From: Mesobacillus campisalis
GTDB lineage: Bacteria; Bacillota; Bacilli; Bacillales; Cytobacillaceae
Assembly (NCBI RefSeq): GCF_000986785.1
Contig: NZ_LAYY01000009.1
Location: 109,404-173,403 of the forward strand
Length of the DNA stretch: 64,000 nt
Direction of reading: 5' to 3'
Part shown: one piece after another, positions 54,472 to 62,616 of the stretch
How the letters are laid out: each line of letters begins with the position of its first letter
Numbering within the stretch: the stretch's first letter is position 1
Program-made: the position numbers and the translations under genes
The notes under the pieces: model-generated
Seen by the model: the letters and a program-made list of their open reading frames with translations, nothing else
Told to the model about the DNA's origin: nothing
The model's database searches: none

Positions 54472-56475
54472 TCATTCATCAACCGTAATTTCCACCACAT
54501 CATCCAAATATTTCATTGAATTATACCCATGAATGACGATGCTTTTGGGAACCATGTTGTTGTCTATCGCCACGCTTTGAACCGTGGTGAAATGAAGAGG
54601 CTGCTGGATTTCTTCATAAGGAACATTGATTTTATCCATATCATATTGAATCCCATCTTTATCAACGAGCACTCCTTCACTATTCATATTCGAATAATTT
54701 GGTTGAAGCCCATCTTCTCCCATAACATCGAAGTGAAACGACTGATAGGCTCTGTTCCTGATCTCATGATCGCTTAGAACTATAATCGTAGGATCTCCGA
54801 CATCCACCCTTTCGATGGTAATCGTACTGCCTGCATATTCAAACGTTTGCGGATATTCTTTGTAAGCGTCGAGGTCGATCTTCTTTTGGTCATCAAACGT
54901 TAAATGGATATAATCGAACTGCGCGTTGACTTCCTCTGGTTTTTCGCCAAAAAACGGATCAAAATAGGCTTGAAAGACAGTCCAGTCCATGTCTCGCTGT
55001 TCATCCATATAAGAACTGCCAAACATGTCAGCTTTCAATTTATGACCATTCATTTCCAGATGTTTAAAATTAAGGACATCCATCCGTTTATGTGAACGTT
55101 CCTGATTAATGGCAAATTCCAGGACCGCCGCGGTTGGCGAAATGGTCAATTTGTCAAACCGGACCGGAATTCCCTCCACTTCTGTTGTCCCCGCCAGCGC
55201 ATATTCTGTGGAAGGCTGTTTTGCAGCAGGAATTTCAAAGTTCCACTCTCCTGTTTTATTTCCTCCATTTCCATAAAACCTAAAATCAAACTGATTTAAA
55301 GCATCCAATTTCAATTTTTGAAGCTTGGTAATCTTAAGTTCGATCGTCCCTTCATCCGTTGTGAGCGGCAGCAGGCTGATCTTCCCGTGAAACACGTTCT
55401 TTGCTTTTTTATTTACTTCCGATTGAAGGTCAGGCGGAGAGAATCTAGGATAGGAATTATGATTCATTATGGCGGTTTCGTTCTCCACTACAGCCCCATC
55501 ATGAAGACTCATCATATACTTATTCTCTTCTTTCATATCTTCTATTTCATAAAAAACAAGCGTCTGGACATCATCCGCAATCACGCTCTTAATCCTGATT
55601 TTCACCCCATTGCTCTCGGCAACCAGGTTCAGGTTTTCACCGAGGTCTTGGTGCAGGAAGGCCCGCAATTCCTGGTCTTCTTCTGTCCACGCATAATAGA
55701 CGCTGGAAAACGTCCCCGTAAAAAATTCCATAGCAAAGATAATAGCAAAAATACCTGTAAAAACCAGCCCCATCCTTTTCCATTTTTGTATTTTCAGTTG
55801 TCTGTGCTGTTCCTTTTCTGCCAGCCGGGCTTCCACGTTCTGCATCAGGCTGGCCGGCACCGGAAAAGCTTCGGCCCTTTCAGAAAGCTCTCTTAACATG
55901 ATCATAGCAGCCTGAAATGTCGCCAAATCCTCCTGACAGTGCTGGCAATGAAAGATATGAACTTCAAATTCCACTTTTTCACGCCGCTCGAGGGTCCTCT
56001 CCAGGTAATCGATGTAGGATGGATGATATACCCTGCAGCCATTAAACTGCGTGCTTTTCCCAAGGGCACCTCTAATTGACTGGATACCCGAAAACAACAG
56101 CTCTTTTATCTTTTCTTCGGAACATCCGAGAACCTGGGCGGTTTCCCCGCGGGAAAGTCCTTGTAAAAAGATAAGGGCCACTGCCTCTTTTTCATCTTGT
56201 TTCAGCTGAAGGAGCGCTTCAAATAATGGGTCATGATTTTCGCTTTTCTCTGAAGCTGGAAATCTCTTATCCTTGGAAAGCTCCCGGCAGGTTTGAATAA
56301 AAATCGACAAGGCCCATAAATCAAAAGAGGTTTCGTCCTTAAATCGAGGCCTTTCCTTGTCCGCTTTTTCCATACACCGATAAAAAAGCTCCTCCACCTG
56401 CTGTTCATCGCCGAGAAAAAACCAGCCCATCATATACAATCTACGCTTATGCCGCTCAAACCAATCAACCACCAA
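54472..56475 (-). CDS. ECF sigma factor fused to membrane anti-sigma (DUF4179-type)
   Basis: A 667-residue fusion. Residues about 1-70 resemble sigma region 2 (WFERHKRRLYMMGWFFLG, SFDLWALSIFIQTCREL), degenerate in the usually acidic DAED helix. Residues about 90-140 are sigma region 4 (EKEAVALIFLQGLSRGETAQ and SEEKIKELLFSGI). A zinc-type anti-sigma motif follows (HIFHCQHC, near residue 180), then one transmembrane helix (about 235-255) and a long extracellular DUF4179-like domain. The two partners are normally separate genes. Start is TTG or the next GTG behind a run of nine G. Domain reading is by eye; the fusion could also be a non-functional sigma remnant serving as a sensor. Confidence 0.75.
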   Translation of the reverse strand: MVVDWFERHKRRLYMMGWFFLGDEQQVEELFYRCMEKADKERPRFKDETSFDLWALSIFIQTCRELSKDKRFPASEKSENHDPLFEALLQLKQDEKEAVALIFLQGLSRGETAQVLGCSEEKIKELLFSGIQSIRGALGKSTQFNGCRVYHPSYIDYLERTLERREKVEFEVHIFHCQHCQEDLATFQAAMIMLRELSERAEAFPVPASLMQNVEARLAEKEQHRQLKIQKWKRMGLVFTGIFAIIFAMEFFTGTFSSVYYAWTEEDQELRAFLHQDLGENLNLVAESNGVKIRIKSVIADDVQTLVFYEIEDMKEENKYMMSLHDGAVVENETAIMNHNSYPRFSPPDLQSEVNKKAKNVFHGKISLLPLTTDEGTIELKITKLQKLKLDALNQFDFRFYGNGGNKTGEWNFEIPAAKQPSTEYALAGTTEVEGIPVRFDKLTISPTAAVLEFAINQERSHKRMDVLNFKHLEMNGHKLKADMFGSSYMDEQRDMDWTVFQAYFDPFFGEKPEEVNAQFDYIHLTFDDQKKIDLDAYKEYPQTFEYAGSTITIERVDVGDPTIIVLSDHEIRNRAYQSFHFDVMGEDGLQPNYSNMNSEGVLVDKDGIQYDMDKINVPYEEIQQPLHFTTVQSVAIDNNMVPKSIVIHGYNSMKYLDDVVEITVDE

Positions 56476-56489
56476 ACCCCCCCCCTTTT

Positions 56490-56517
56490 AAAGCATGGGG
56501 ACGGTTCTCCTGCCTCA
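56490..56517. repeat. Dispersed palindromic repeat, copy 12
   Basis: GGGGACGGTTCTCC with AAAGCA and TGCCTCA edges, just upstream of the sigma/anti-sigma fusion start. Confidence 0.8.
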
Positions 56518-56621
56518 TTCTCCCGTTCCCATCACCATATTTTACCACCTGCCAAGCTTGATTGCCTACCTGTTTCAGCCATCTTCCGCAATCTGCAAAA
56601 CAAAGTCGCAGCTAACTGCGC

Positions 56622-56653
56622 AAAAAAATGGCCCCGTATTTCACGGGACCATT
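56622..56653 (-). terminator. Terminator of the SsuABC-like operon
   Basis: Minus-strand stem TGGTCCCGT / ACGGGGCCA with five-base loop and TTTTTTT, about 30 bases after the substrate-binding gene. Confidence 0.82.
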
Positions 56654-56660
56654 GGATTAT

Positions 56661-56688
56661 GAAGCAAGAGAACCGTCCCCCTGCTCTA
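56661..56688. repeat. Dispersed palindromic repeat, copy 13
   Basis: AGAGAACCGTCCCCC core; its edge is the TAG stop of the substrate-binding protein gene. Opposite orientation to copy 12, 170 bases away. Confidence 0.8.
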
Positions 56689-57693
56689 TTTGAGTTCGTT
56701 CAGCAGGTTGAGGTTGACCATTCCTTCGATGTCGTTGCTAGGAACATAGCCGGCTTCTTTACTGATGTCGGCCATTTCCTGGATAACTTGTTCATTGACT
56801 TCGGTTGTCACGGACAAACGTGAGAACGCGGCTGCGACTTCGTCCTTGTTGATTTCTTTCCCTGTCAGATCCTTCAGGTGCTTAATGACGATTTCCTGGG
56901 CTTCTTCGGGATTATCCTGGATAAATTCGACGGCATTTTTATGGCCGGTCAAATACGCTTTTGCCAAATCTTCCTTTTCAAGAAAATCGGCTCTTGCTGC
57001 TACGACTGTATTGGTTGACTCCTTGCCCCAGGCAAATTCGTCCCAATCGAGCAGCAGCTTTCCGCCGGCCTGATTCTCAAGAACATAGCCCCATGGCTCC
57101 TGTGTCGCCGCAGCGTCAACGGATTTCTGGATAAACAGCGGTGCCGTATCGGCAGGGGCTGCAGCAAACAATTCTACTGTCCCGCCATTTGTTGTTGGCT
57201 CCAGGTTCACCTCTTGAAGCGCCTTTCGCAGCATAACATCCTGTGTGCTTCCGATAACCGGGATGGCTACTTTCTTGCCGTCCAGGTCCTCCAGTTTTTC
57301 AACACCGCTGTCTTCCCTGGCAACAAGGACGGCGCCTCCGTTAACCGCTCCGGAAATCAGGTGGTATTCCTTGTTTTTCACATAAAAGTTCAATAGCGGG
57401 CCTGGTCCGACTGTCCCAACGTCGATCGCATCAGTGGACATGGCTTCCATGAACAAGCCGCCGTTTGAGACTGTTTTTGTTTCAATGGTTACATTTTCAC
57501 CAAACGCTTCTTCAAAGAATCCTTTCTCAAGCCCAACAATCGTCGCGATATGCGTCAAGTTCGGAAAATATCCGATTCTGACTGTATCGCCATCTGAGTT
57601 CCCGCCGGAGCCTTCATTATTTGATTGAGCACATGCACTCAGCACACCCATAACCAAAATGGAAACCAGCAGGGAAAGCATTGTTTTTTTCAT
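56686..57693 (-). CDS. ABC transporter substrate-binding lipoprotein, SsuA/NMT1-like
   Basis: A 335-residue binding protein of the aliphatic sulfonate/nitrate/taurine class. A lipoprotein signal ends at VLSACAQS; IGYFPNLTHIATIVGLEKGFF and GTVGPGPLLNFYV are SsuA-like segments and DLDGKKVAIPVIGS follows. Start ATG at 57693 with GGAGTGG. Last gene of a three-gene operon with an ATPase and a permease. Substrate could be a sulfonate but is not fixed by sequence. Confidence 0.85.
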   Translation of the reverse strand: MKKTMLSLLVSILVMGVLSACAQSNNEGSGGNSDGDTVRIGYFPNLTHIATIVGLEKGFFEEAFGENVTIETKTVSNGGLFMEAMSTDAIDVGTVGPGPLLNFYVKNKEYHLISGAVNGGAVLVAREDSGVEKLEDLDGKKVAIPVIGSTQDVMLRKALQEVNLEPTTNGGTVELFAAAPADTAPLFIQKSVDAAATQEPWGYVLENQAGGKLLLDWDEFAWGKESTNTVVAARADFLEKEDLAKAYLTGHKNAVEFIQDNPEEAQEIVIKHLKDLTGKEINKDEVAAAFSRLSVTTEVNEQVIQEMADISKEAGYVPSNDIEGMVNLNLLNELK

Positions 57694-57728
57694 TAGTTCC
57701 ACTCCTTATTTTGACTGTTATGCACGTC

Positions 57729-58490
57729 TTATCGTGCCCTTAAGCCCCACTTAACTTCAACACTTCGTTCAAGTCTTGAAAACACCACATTGTCCACAAT
57801 GGTTCCAATGATGGCAATGATAATCATGACTGAAATGACAAGGTCCATTTGTCCAAGCGAGCGTCCCATTTCAAGCAGCTGCCCAAGGCCGCCGCCGCCG
57901 CCAAGAAGTTCCCCGGCCATAAGCGCGCGCCAGGAAAACGCCCAGGCAATCCTTAGTCCGGAAATAAGCTGCGGCACTGATGCCGGCAGAATCACCGTGC
58001 GGATAAAATGGAACCCGCCGGAGCCGTACACTTTGGCCACACGCTGATACAGCGGCGGCACATTTTTGAATCCGCTCGTCGCGTTCACGGTCATGGTCCA
58101 GGTAGCCCCGATGGTGACAATGAACAGGATCGCCATATCATTCAAGCCAAACCAGATGATTGCCAGCGGAAACCAGACGATGCTCGGAATGGACTGAAGG
58201 GCGGTCACCACAAAACCAAGCGTATCTTCAACCATTTTATAGCGCCAGATAAAATACCCAAGAACCAATCCAACAACGATGGCAATCGAAAACCCCAAAA
58301 GGATGCGCCCTAGACTCTTGCCGATGGCTGTAGTAATCTGGCCGTTGATCAAGCCGTTCACAAGCGTGTCAAGCACCTGCGTCAGACTCGGGAACATAAA
58401 GGCAGGAAGGCCGGATAACCTAGATGTGACTTCCCATATCACCGCTATCGCCGCGATGAAGATGATTCGTCTTAAAGCTGTAGTCATCAC
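57729..58490 (-). CDS. ABC transporter permease, SsuC-like
   Basis: A 253-residue permease with six segments; the EAA loop is YQRVAKVYGSGGFHFIRTVILP and SWRALMAGELLGGGGGLG is typical of SsuC/TauC. GGAGGAG precedes the ATG, which lies 71 bases inside the upstream ATPase gene. Confidence 0.88.
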   Translation of the reverse strand: MMTTALRRIIFIAAIAVIWEVTSRLSGLPAFMFPSLTQVLDTLVNGLINGQITTAIGKSLGRILLGFSIAIVVGLVLGYFIWRYKMVEDTLGFVVTALQSIPSIVWFPLAIIWFGLNDMAILFIVTIGATWTMTVNATSGFKNVPPLYQRVAKVYGSGGFHFIRTVILPASVPQLISGLRIAWAFSWRALMAGELLGGGGGLGQLLEMGRSLGQMDLVISVMIIIAIIGTIVDNVVFSRLERSVEVKWGLRAR

Positions 58491-59262
58491 CCATCTCCTC
58501 CTTCAATACCTTCTCTAATTCTTCTTCTAAAATCGATAATATCTTCTGTTCGGTGTGCAGCGTCACTCCGTCCGGCATGATTCCGTCCTTCATGGTTGGA
58601 ACCGTGATGATTTCCTTGATTTTGCCCGGACGGGTCGCAAACACGACAACCTGCTCCGACAGTAGCACCGCTTCCCTGATATTATGGGTGACAAAAAAGA
58701 TGGTCACCTTTGTCTTTCTCCAGATTTCGAGGAGTTCTTTATGCAGGACCATTCTGGTTTGTTCATCGAGTGCTGAGAATGGTTCATCCATTAGCAGTAT
58801 GTCCGGCTCCATCACAAGCGCTCTTGCAATCGAAACCCTTTGCTTCATTCCTCCTGAAAGCTGGTGCGGGTAAGAATCGACATATTTGCTGAGGTGAACC
58901 ATTTTCAGGACTTCCCGCGCCTTTTGTTCTGCCTGTTCCTTCGTCATTTTTTTAAGCAGCAGGCCGTAGGTAACATTCTCCAAAACGGTCAGCCATGGAA
59001 ACAGACCCGCTTCCTGGAATACCACGACCCGTTCAGGTCCAGGTTTTTTCACCAAATTGCCGGCAACACGTATCTCCCCCTGGTCGGCTTTATCCAGACC
59101 GGCAATCAGGTAAAGTAAAGTGGATTTACCGCAGCCGGAAGGACCTACGATGGAGACAAAACTCCCCTTTTCCACATTCAGGTTGATATTATCCAGTACT
59201 TTAAGCCGATCTTTTTTCTCGGTAAGAAAACTTTTCTCAATTCCATCTATCGTCAAGTACAT
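58420..59262 (-). CDS. ABC transporter ATP-binding protein, SsuB-like
   Basis: A 280-residue ATPase. Walker A GPSGCGKSTL, signature LSGGMKQRVS, Walker B DILLMDEPFSALD and switch VTHNIREA are intact. The C-terminal about 25 residues (after EEELEKVLKEE) extend past the usual SsuB length into the permease gene by 71 bases. First gene of the operon. Confidence 0.9.
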   Translation of the reverse strand: MYLTIDGIEKSFLTEKKDRLKVLDNINLNVEKGSFVSIVGPSGCGKSTLLYLIAGLDKADQGEIRVAGNLVKKPGPERVVVFQEAGLFPWLTVLENVTYGLLLKKMTKEQAEQKAREVLKMVHLSKYVDSYPHQLSGGMKQRVSIARALVMEPDILLMDEPFSALDEQTRMVLHKELLEIWRKTKVTIFFVTHNIREAVLLSEQVVVFATRPGKIKEIITVPTMKDGIMPDGVTLHTEQKILSILEEELEKVLKEEMGDDYSFKTNHLHRGDSGDMGSHI

Positions 59263-59356
59263 GCTGTCACCTCAATTTTAAATCCAAGTAATTTTATATG
59301 TTTTATGTATTTAATAATGATTAAAAAACCCTCTTTTGTCAACAGATATTTTAGTT

Positions 59357-59384
59357 GAAACACAGGGACGGTTCTCCTGCCTCA
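59357..59384. repeat. Dispersed palindromic repeat, copy 14
   Basis: CAGGGACGGTTCTCC with GAAACA and TGCCTCA edges, in the gap between the ATPase gene and the aminotransferase gene, which diverge. Confidence 0.75.
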
Positions 59385-59542
59385 TTTACAGCTGCGGCCC
59401 GTATCACCACATTTATCCATGGTCATCATACCCTTGAAATGCAGCTTCTAAAAGTTTCTCTAGAAAAACACAAACAATTTAATAGTATAATAATAGAAGT
59501 TATTGAAAATTACGAAACATAAAGAGCAAGGAGAGTTGTATT

Positions 59543-60721
59543 GTGAACATCACATTAAGCCATAAAATGGATCATTTTAAACCATCCATCTTTAGTGAAC
59601 TGGCCGCCTATAAAAAACAAAAGCTTCAGGAAGGAAAAGAGCTTATTGACCTTAGTATCGGAAGCCCTGATTTGCCGCCTCCCCGGTTTGTCATGGACGA
59701 GCTGCAGAAACATGTTGCAGATCCTTCCCAATACGGATATTCGCTGACTGGCATTGCCGAACTTCACGAAGCGATTGCCCATTATTATCACCGTCAATTT
59801 AATGTTAACCTCCAGGCCGATAAAGAGGTCCTGACATTGATGGGCTCCCAGGACGGGCTTGTCCATTTGCCGATGGTGCTGTGCAATCCCGGCGACACCA
59901 TCCTAGTTCCTGACCCCGGGTATACTGCATACGATGCAGGGATCTCACTGGCAGGGGCCATCCCTTACCAAATGCCTTTAAAGGAAGAAAATCAGTTTCT
60001 GCCGGACTTGGAGAAGATTCCTGAAGAGATAAGGACAAGAGCCAAGACCATGATTCTGAACTTCCCTGGAAACCCCGTACCCGCATTAGCGACAAAAGAA
60101 TTTTTTGAAAGAGTTGTTCAATTTGCCAAGGAAAATCAAATTTTGGTGATTCATGATTTTGCCTATTCGGAGCTTTATTATGAAGAAAAGCCGTTCAGCT
60201 TTTTATCTGTCGAAGGATCAAAAGAAGTAGGAGTGGAATTCAATTCTCTTTCCAAAAGCTTCAATATGGCTGGCTGCCGGATTGGCTACCTGGCTGGCAA
60301 TGAACATATCCTTGACGGTCTCAGACGATTAAAGTCCAATCTCGATTATGGTGTGTTTTTGCCGATTCAAAAAGCCGCCATTACAGCTTTGAACAACTCC
60401 TCCGAGTTTAGCGGGCCGCTTCGAAGCATCTATAAAAAGCGGAGAGATGTTCTTATCAAGGGCTTGCATCAATTAGGCTGGGAAGCTGCATCCCCCAAGG
60501 CCTCGATGTTCATCTGGGCAAAAGTGCCAAAGCCTTTTACCTCAACACAGTTCGCCTATAAACTAATCGATGAAGCAGGCATCGTCGTCACACCCGGAAA
60601 TGCATTCGGAAAAGAAGGAGAAGGCTACGTCCGGATTGCCCTGACCCAAAACGAAGACACCCTGCAAAAAGCCGTTACCAGACTGCGAGACATGGGGACG
60701 GTTCTGCATGCCTCATTATGA
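59543..60721 (+). CDS. PLP-dependent aminotransferase, class I/II
   Basis: A 392-residue fold-type I aminotransferase resembling LL-diaminopimelate/PatA-like enzymes. IDLSIGSPDLPPP opens the protein, the PLP Lys is in NSLSKSFNMAGCRIGY, and the carboxylate-binding Arg lies in GYVRIALTQNE near the C-terminus. AAGGAG precedes the GTG/ATG region; GTG at 59543 opens the protein. The last ten residues (MGTVLHASL) are encoded by a copy of the dispersed repeat. Amino donor and acceptor unknown. Confidence 0.87.
   Translation: MNITLSHKMDHFKPSIFSELAAYKKQKLQEGKELIDLSIGSPDLPPPRFVMDELQKHVADPSQYGYSLTGIAELHEAIAHYYHRQFNVNLQADKEVLTLMGSQDGLVHLPMVLCNPGDTILVPDPGYTAYDAGISLAGAIPYQMPLKEENQFLPDLEKIPEEIRTRAKTMILNFPGNPVPALATKEFFERVVQFAKENQILVIHDFAYSELYYEEKPFSFLSVEGSKEVGVEFNSLSKSFNMAGCRIGYLAGNEHILDGLRRLKSNLDYGVFLPIQKAAITALNNSSEFSGPLRSIYKKRRDVLIKGLHQLGWEAASPKASMFIWAKVPKPFTSTQFAYKLIDEAGIVVTPGNAFGKEGEGYVRIALTQNEDTLQKAVTRLRDMGTVLHASL
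60688..60715. repeat. Dispersed palindromic repeat, copy 15, inside a coding end
   Basis: GGGGACGGTTCTGC with GAGACA and TGCCTCA edges. It lies within the aminotransferase reading frame and supplies its final codons. Confidence 0.78.
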
Positions 60722-60754
60722 AAAAAATCCAGGCGTTCATCTGCCTGGATTTTT
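60721..60754. terminator. Terminator between convergent genes
   Basis: Stem AAAAATCCAGGC / GCCTGGATTTTT with eight-base loop, directly after the aminotransferase stop. Confidence 0.88.
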
Positions 60755-60760
60755 AAATGG

Positions 60761-61318
60761 TTATTCGCCATAAATCATTTTACCATTACCATCATAAACC
60801 GTTACTTTAACCGGCATTTCCACTTCGTCTTTTTTCAAAACAGCGTACCAGACCCACAGGTTGTCACGAACGAAAAAGCGGTTTGGCTGAACATGGCCTT
60901 CGCTAGTAAGGACGATGGTCTTTGCCTCGTCTTCTGCGAAACCGTATAAAACGGAAAAGTCCCCTTCAACCTGATTGTCAGCCCGCCAGTCTACCGGTCC
61001 CCTCTCTACTCTCTCTTCCTTAAACTCCTGGAAATCCATCATCGGGGAAATAAACTTTTTAAAATCAGTGAACTCTTTATTGGTAAGCACAGGAATGATT
61101 CCCGAACTGCTCTCGGCAAAAACAAGTTTTGAATATGAATCATATAAAAGGATTCTCTTGCAATCGCCAAATTGCGCGGTGACTCTTTCACAGACCCTTT
61201 CTTCAAGGGATAAATCAGGAATAATCGTGCCGGCTGGCTCAGTGGGACGCAAGGCAAAAAAGGAGATTACGAGAACAAATCCTGTACAAAACACAGCTAT
61301 TACTATTTTTTTAGTCAT
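60761..61318 (-). CDS. Membrane-anchored hypothetical protein
   Basis: A 185-residue protein with one N-terminal hydrophobic segment (residues about 4-22) and a soluble extracytoplasmic remainder of mixed strands and helices containing two Cys (ERVCERV, GDCKRI) that might form a disulfide. I recognise no family. The start is well placed but has only a weak GGGAGCG-type site. No operon partner. Confidence 0.6.
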   Translation of the reverse strand: MTKKIVIAVFCTGFVLVISFFALRPTEPAGTIIPDLSLEERVCERVTAQFGDCKRILLYDSYSKLVFAESSSGIIPVLTNKEFTDFKKFISPMMDFQEFKEERVERGPVDWRADNQVEGDFSVLYGFAEDEAKTIVLTSEGHVQPNRFFVRDNLWVWYAVLKKDEVEMPVKVTVYDGNGKMIYGE

Positions 61319-61481
61319 CTCTAACGCTCCCTCTCCCCTTCATTATACTCTCGGTCATCAAGGAGCACCCTTTTATATTTCTCCAATAAAAAACAGAGCA
61401 GATTCATCGCGAATTGCCCTGCTATTTCTGCAGCTTTTATATATTCATATTGCCATAAATCCTATAATTGCTGAGCATCTT

Positions 61482-61700
61482 TTAATAATTCAATCGAAGC
61501 GGTTCGATGCTGACTTTTAAAACAACATTCAAGGAATCATGAACCATATTGATCTTATTTACCATATATTCTTTTTTATAGATGGTTACCGTATTGCTGG
61601 CTCTTAATGCGGTAATATATTGCTCCCAATGTTTTACACTAGCACTTAGAAGGCATTTGTCTTCTAAATAATAATCCACTCTGTTCACATTGGCCCCCAC
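61482..61700 (-). CDS. Small hypothetical protein (72 aa)
   Basis: A 72-residue protein opening MGANVNRVDYYLED. The evidence for it is a perfect AAAGGAGGTG seven bases before the GTG start. No membrane segment or metal motif. No family recognised. Confidence 0.55.
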   Translation of the reverse strand: MGANVNRVDYYLEDKCLLSASVKHWEQYITALRASNTVTIYKKEYMVNKINMVHDSLNVVLKVSIEPLRLNY

Positions 61701-62091
61701 TTTTTCACCTCCTTTGTCATAATTATCAAATAACTTTTACTCGTGGACAATGGCTATCTCTCGTCAAATAATGACAGACTTTTAAACAAAAAGGTGCAGC
61801 AAAAGTTTTGCGAGAGTGTTGCCCTTTTTAAAAAAAGAATTGATATATTAACTAATATACCTTTTGATACAATTTAATTCCTTTTTCGGCGGGGATTTAT
61901 GATTGGCGTGCTCTAATTGCTATTTTTAAAAACCTTAGCATAATCCTTCCCCTGCTTTGGCAAACCAAAGAACGGGTACCGTTGTCTAATCTATGGAAGG
62001 GAGCAGGATGGAGGAAAGCATAACGCTATTTTCCGGACATGGTATAATTGGATATGTACCAAAATATGTTATCTAAATGGGAGGAAACGCC
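61701..62091 (+). other. Intergenic region with probable promoter of the VOC gene
   Basis: About 390 bases without a gene. TGGTATAAT (62040-62048) is an extended -10 some 45 bases before the VOC start; no clear -35. Nothing else stands out. Confidence 0.5.
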
Positions 62092-62502
62092 GTGCCAGTT
62101 GCAGCCTATTTGAATTTCGATGGAAATTGCCGTGAAGCTGTTGAATTTTACGGAAAAGTTTTCGGATCAGAGCCTTATATTATGACATTTGGCGAATCTC
62201 CGCAAAGCCCGGATTTCCCGATGCCCGAAGAAGCGAAGGACCGGGTCATGCATGCCCGGATTAATGTTTGCGGAAGCAATGTGATGTTCTCCGATATCTT
62301 CCCTGGAATGTCATTCGTTCAGGGGAATAATGTGTCCCTCGCCGTAATGAGCAACAACCTTGATGAGCTCCAAACTTATTTTGACCAGTTGAAAGAAGGA
62401 GGAAAGGTACAAATGGAACTCCAGGAAACCTTCTGGAGCAAATGCTACGGCACACTTGTCGACCGCTACGGCATCCACTGGCAAATCAGCTATGAGGCAT
62501 AG
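62092..62502 (+). CDS. VOC-superfamily protein, PhnB/YjdN-like
   Basis: A 136-residue glyoxalase-fold protein: AAYLNFDGNCREAVEFYGKVFG, VMHARINVCGSNVMFSD and WSKCYGTLVDRYGIHWQI are PhnB-type segments. GTG start at 62092 follows GGGAGG by seven bases; an ATG five codons upstream overlaps it. Usual metal His residues are partly missing, as in many PhnB relatives. Function unknown. Its stop codon lies inside repeat copy 16. Confidence 0.82.
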   Translation: MPVAAYLNFDGNCREAVEFYGKVFGSEPYIMTFGESPQSPDFPMPEEAKDRVMHARINVCGSNVMFSDIFPGMSFVQGNNVSLAVMSNNLDELQTYFDQLKEGGKVQMELQETFWSKCYGTLVDRYGIHWQISYEA

Positions 62503-62521
62503 GGACGGTACTGCTGCCTCA
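62494..62521. repeat. Dispersed palindromic repeat, copy 16
   Basis: AGGGACGGTACTGC with GAGGCA and TGCCTCA edges, overlapping the last codons and stop of the VOC gene. Confidence 0.75.
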
Positions 62522-62529
62522 AAAAGCAC

Positions 62530-62563
62530 AAAAAGGAGAACTGCCACCGCAGTTCTCCTTTTT
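62530..62563. terminator. Terminator between VOC and C45 genes
   Basis: Fifteen-base stem AAAAAGGAGAACTGC / GCAGTTCTCCTTTTT with four-base loop. Confidence 0.9.
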
Positions 62564-62616
62564 CAAAACTACGTTTTTGGCCCAAAAATCAGTAAAGAAG
62601 AGGATAACCTGGACCA

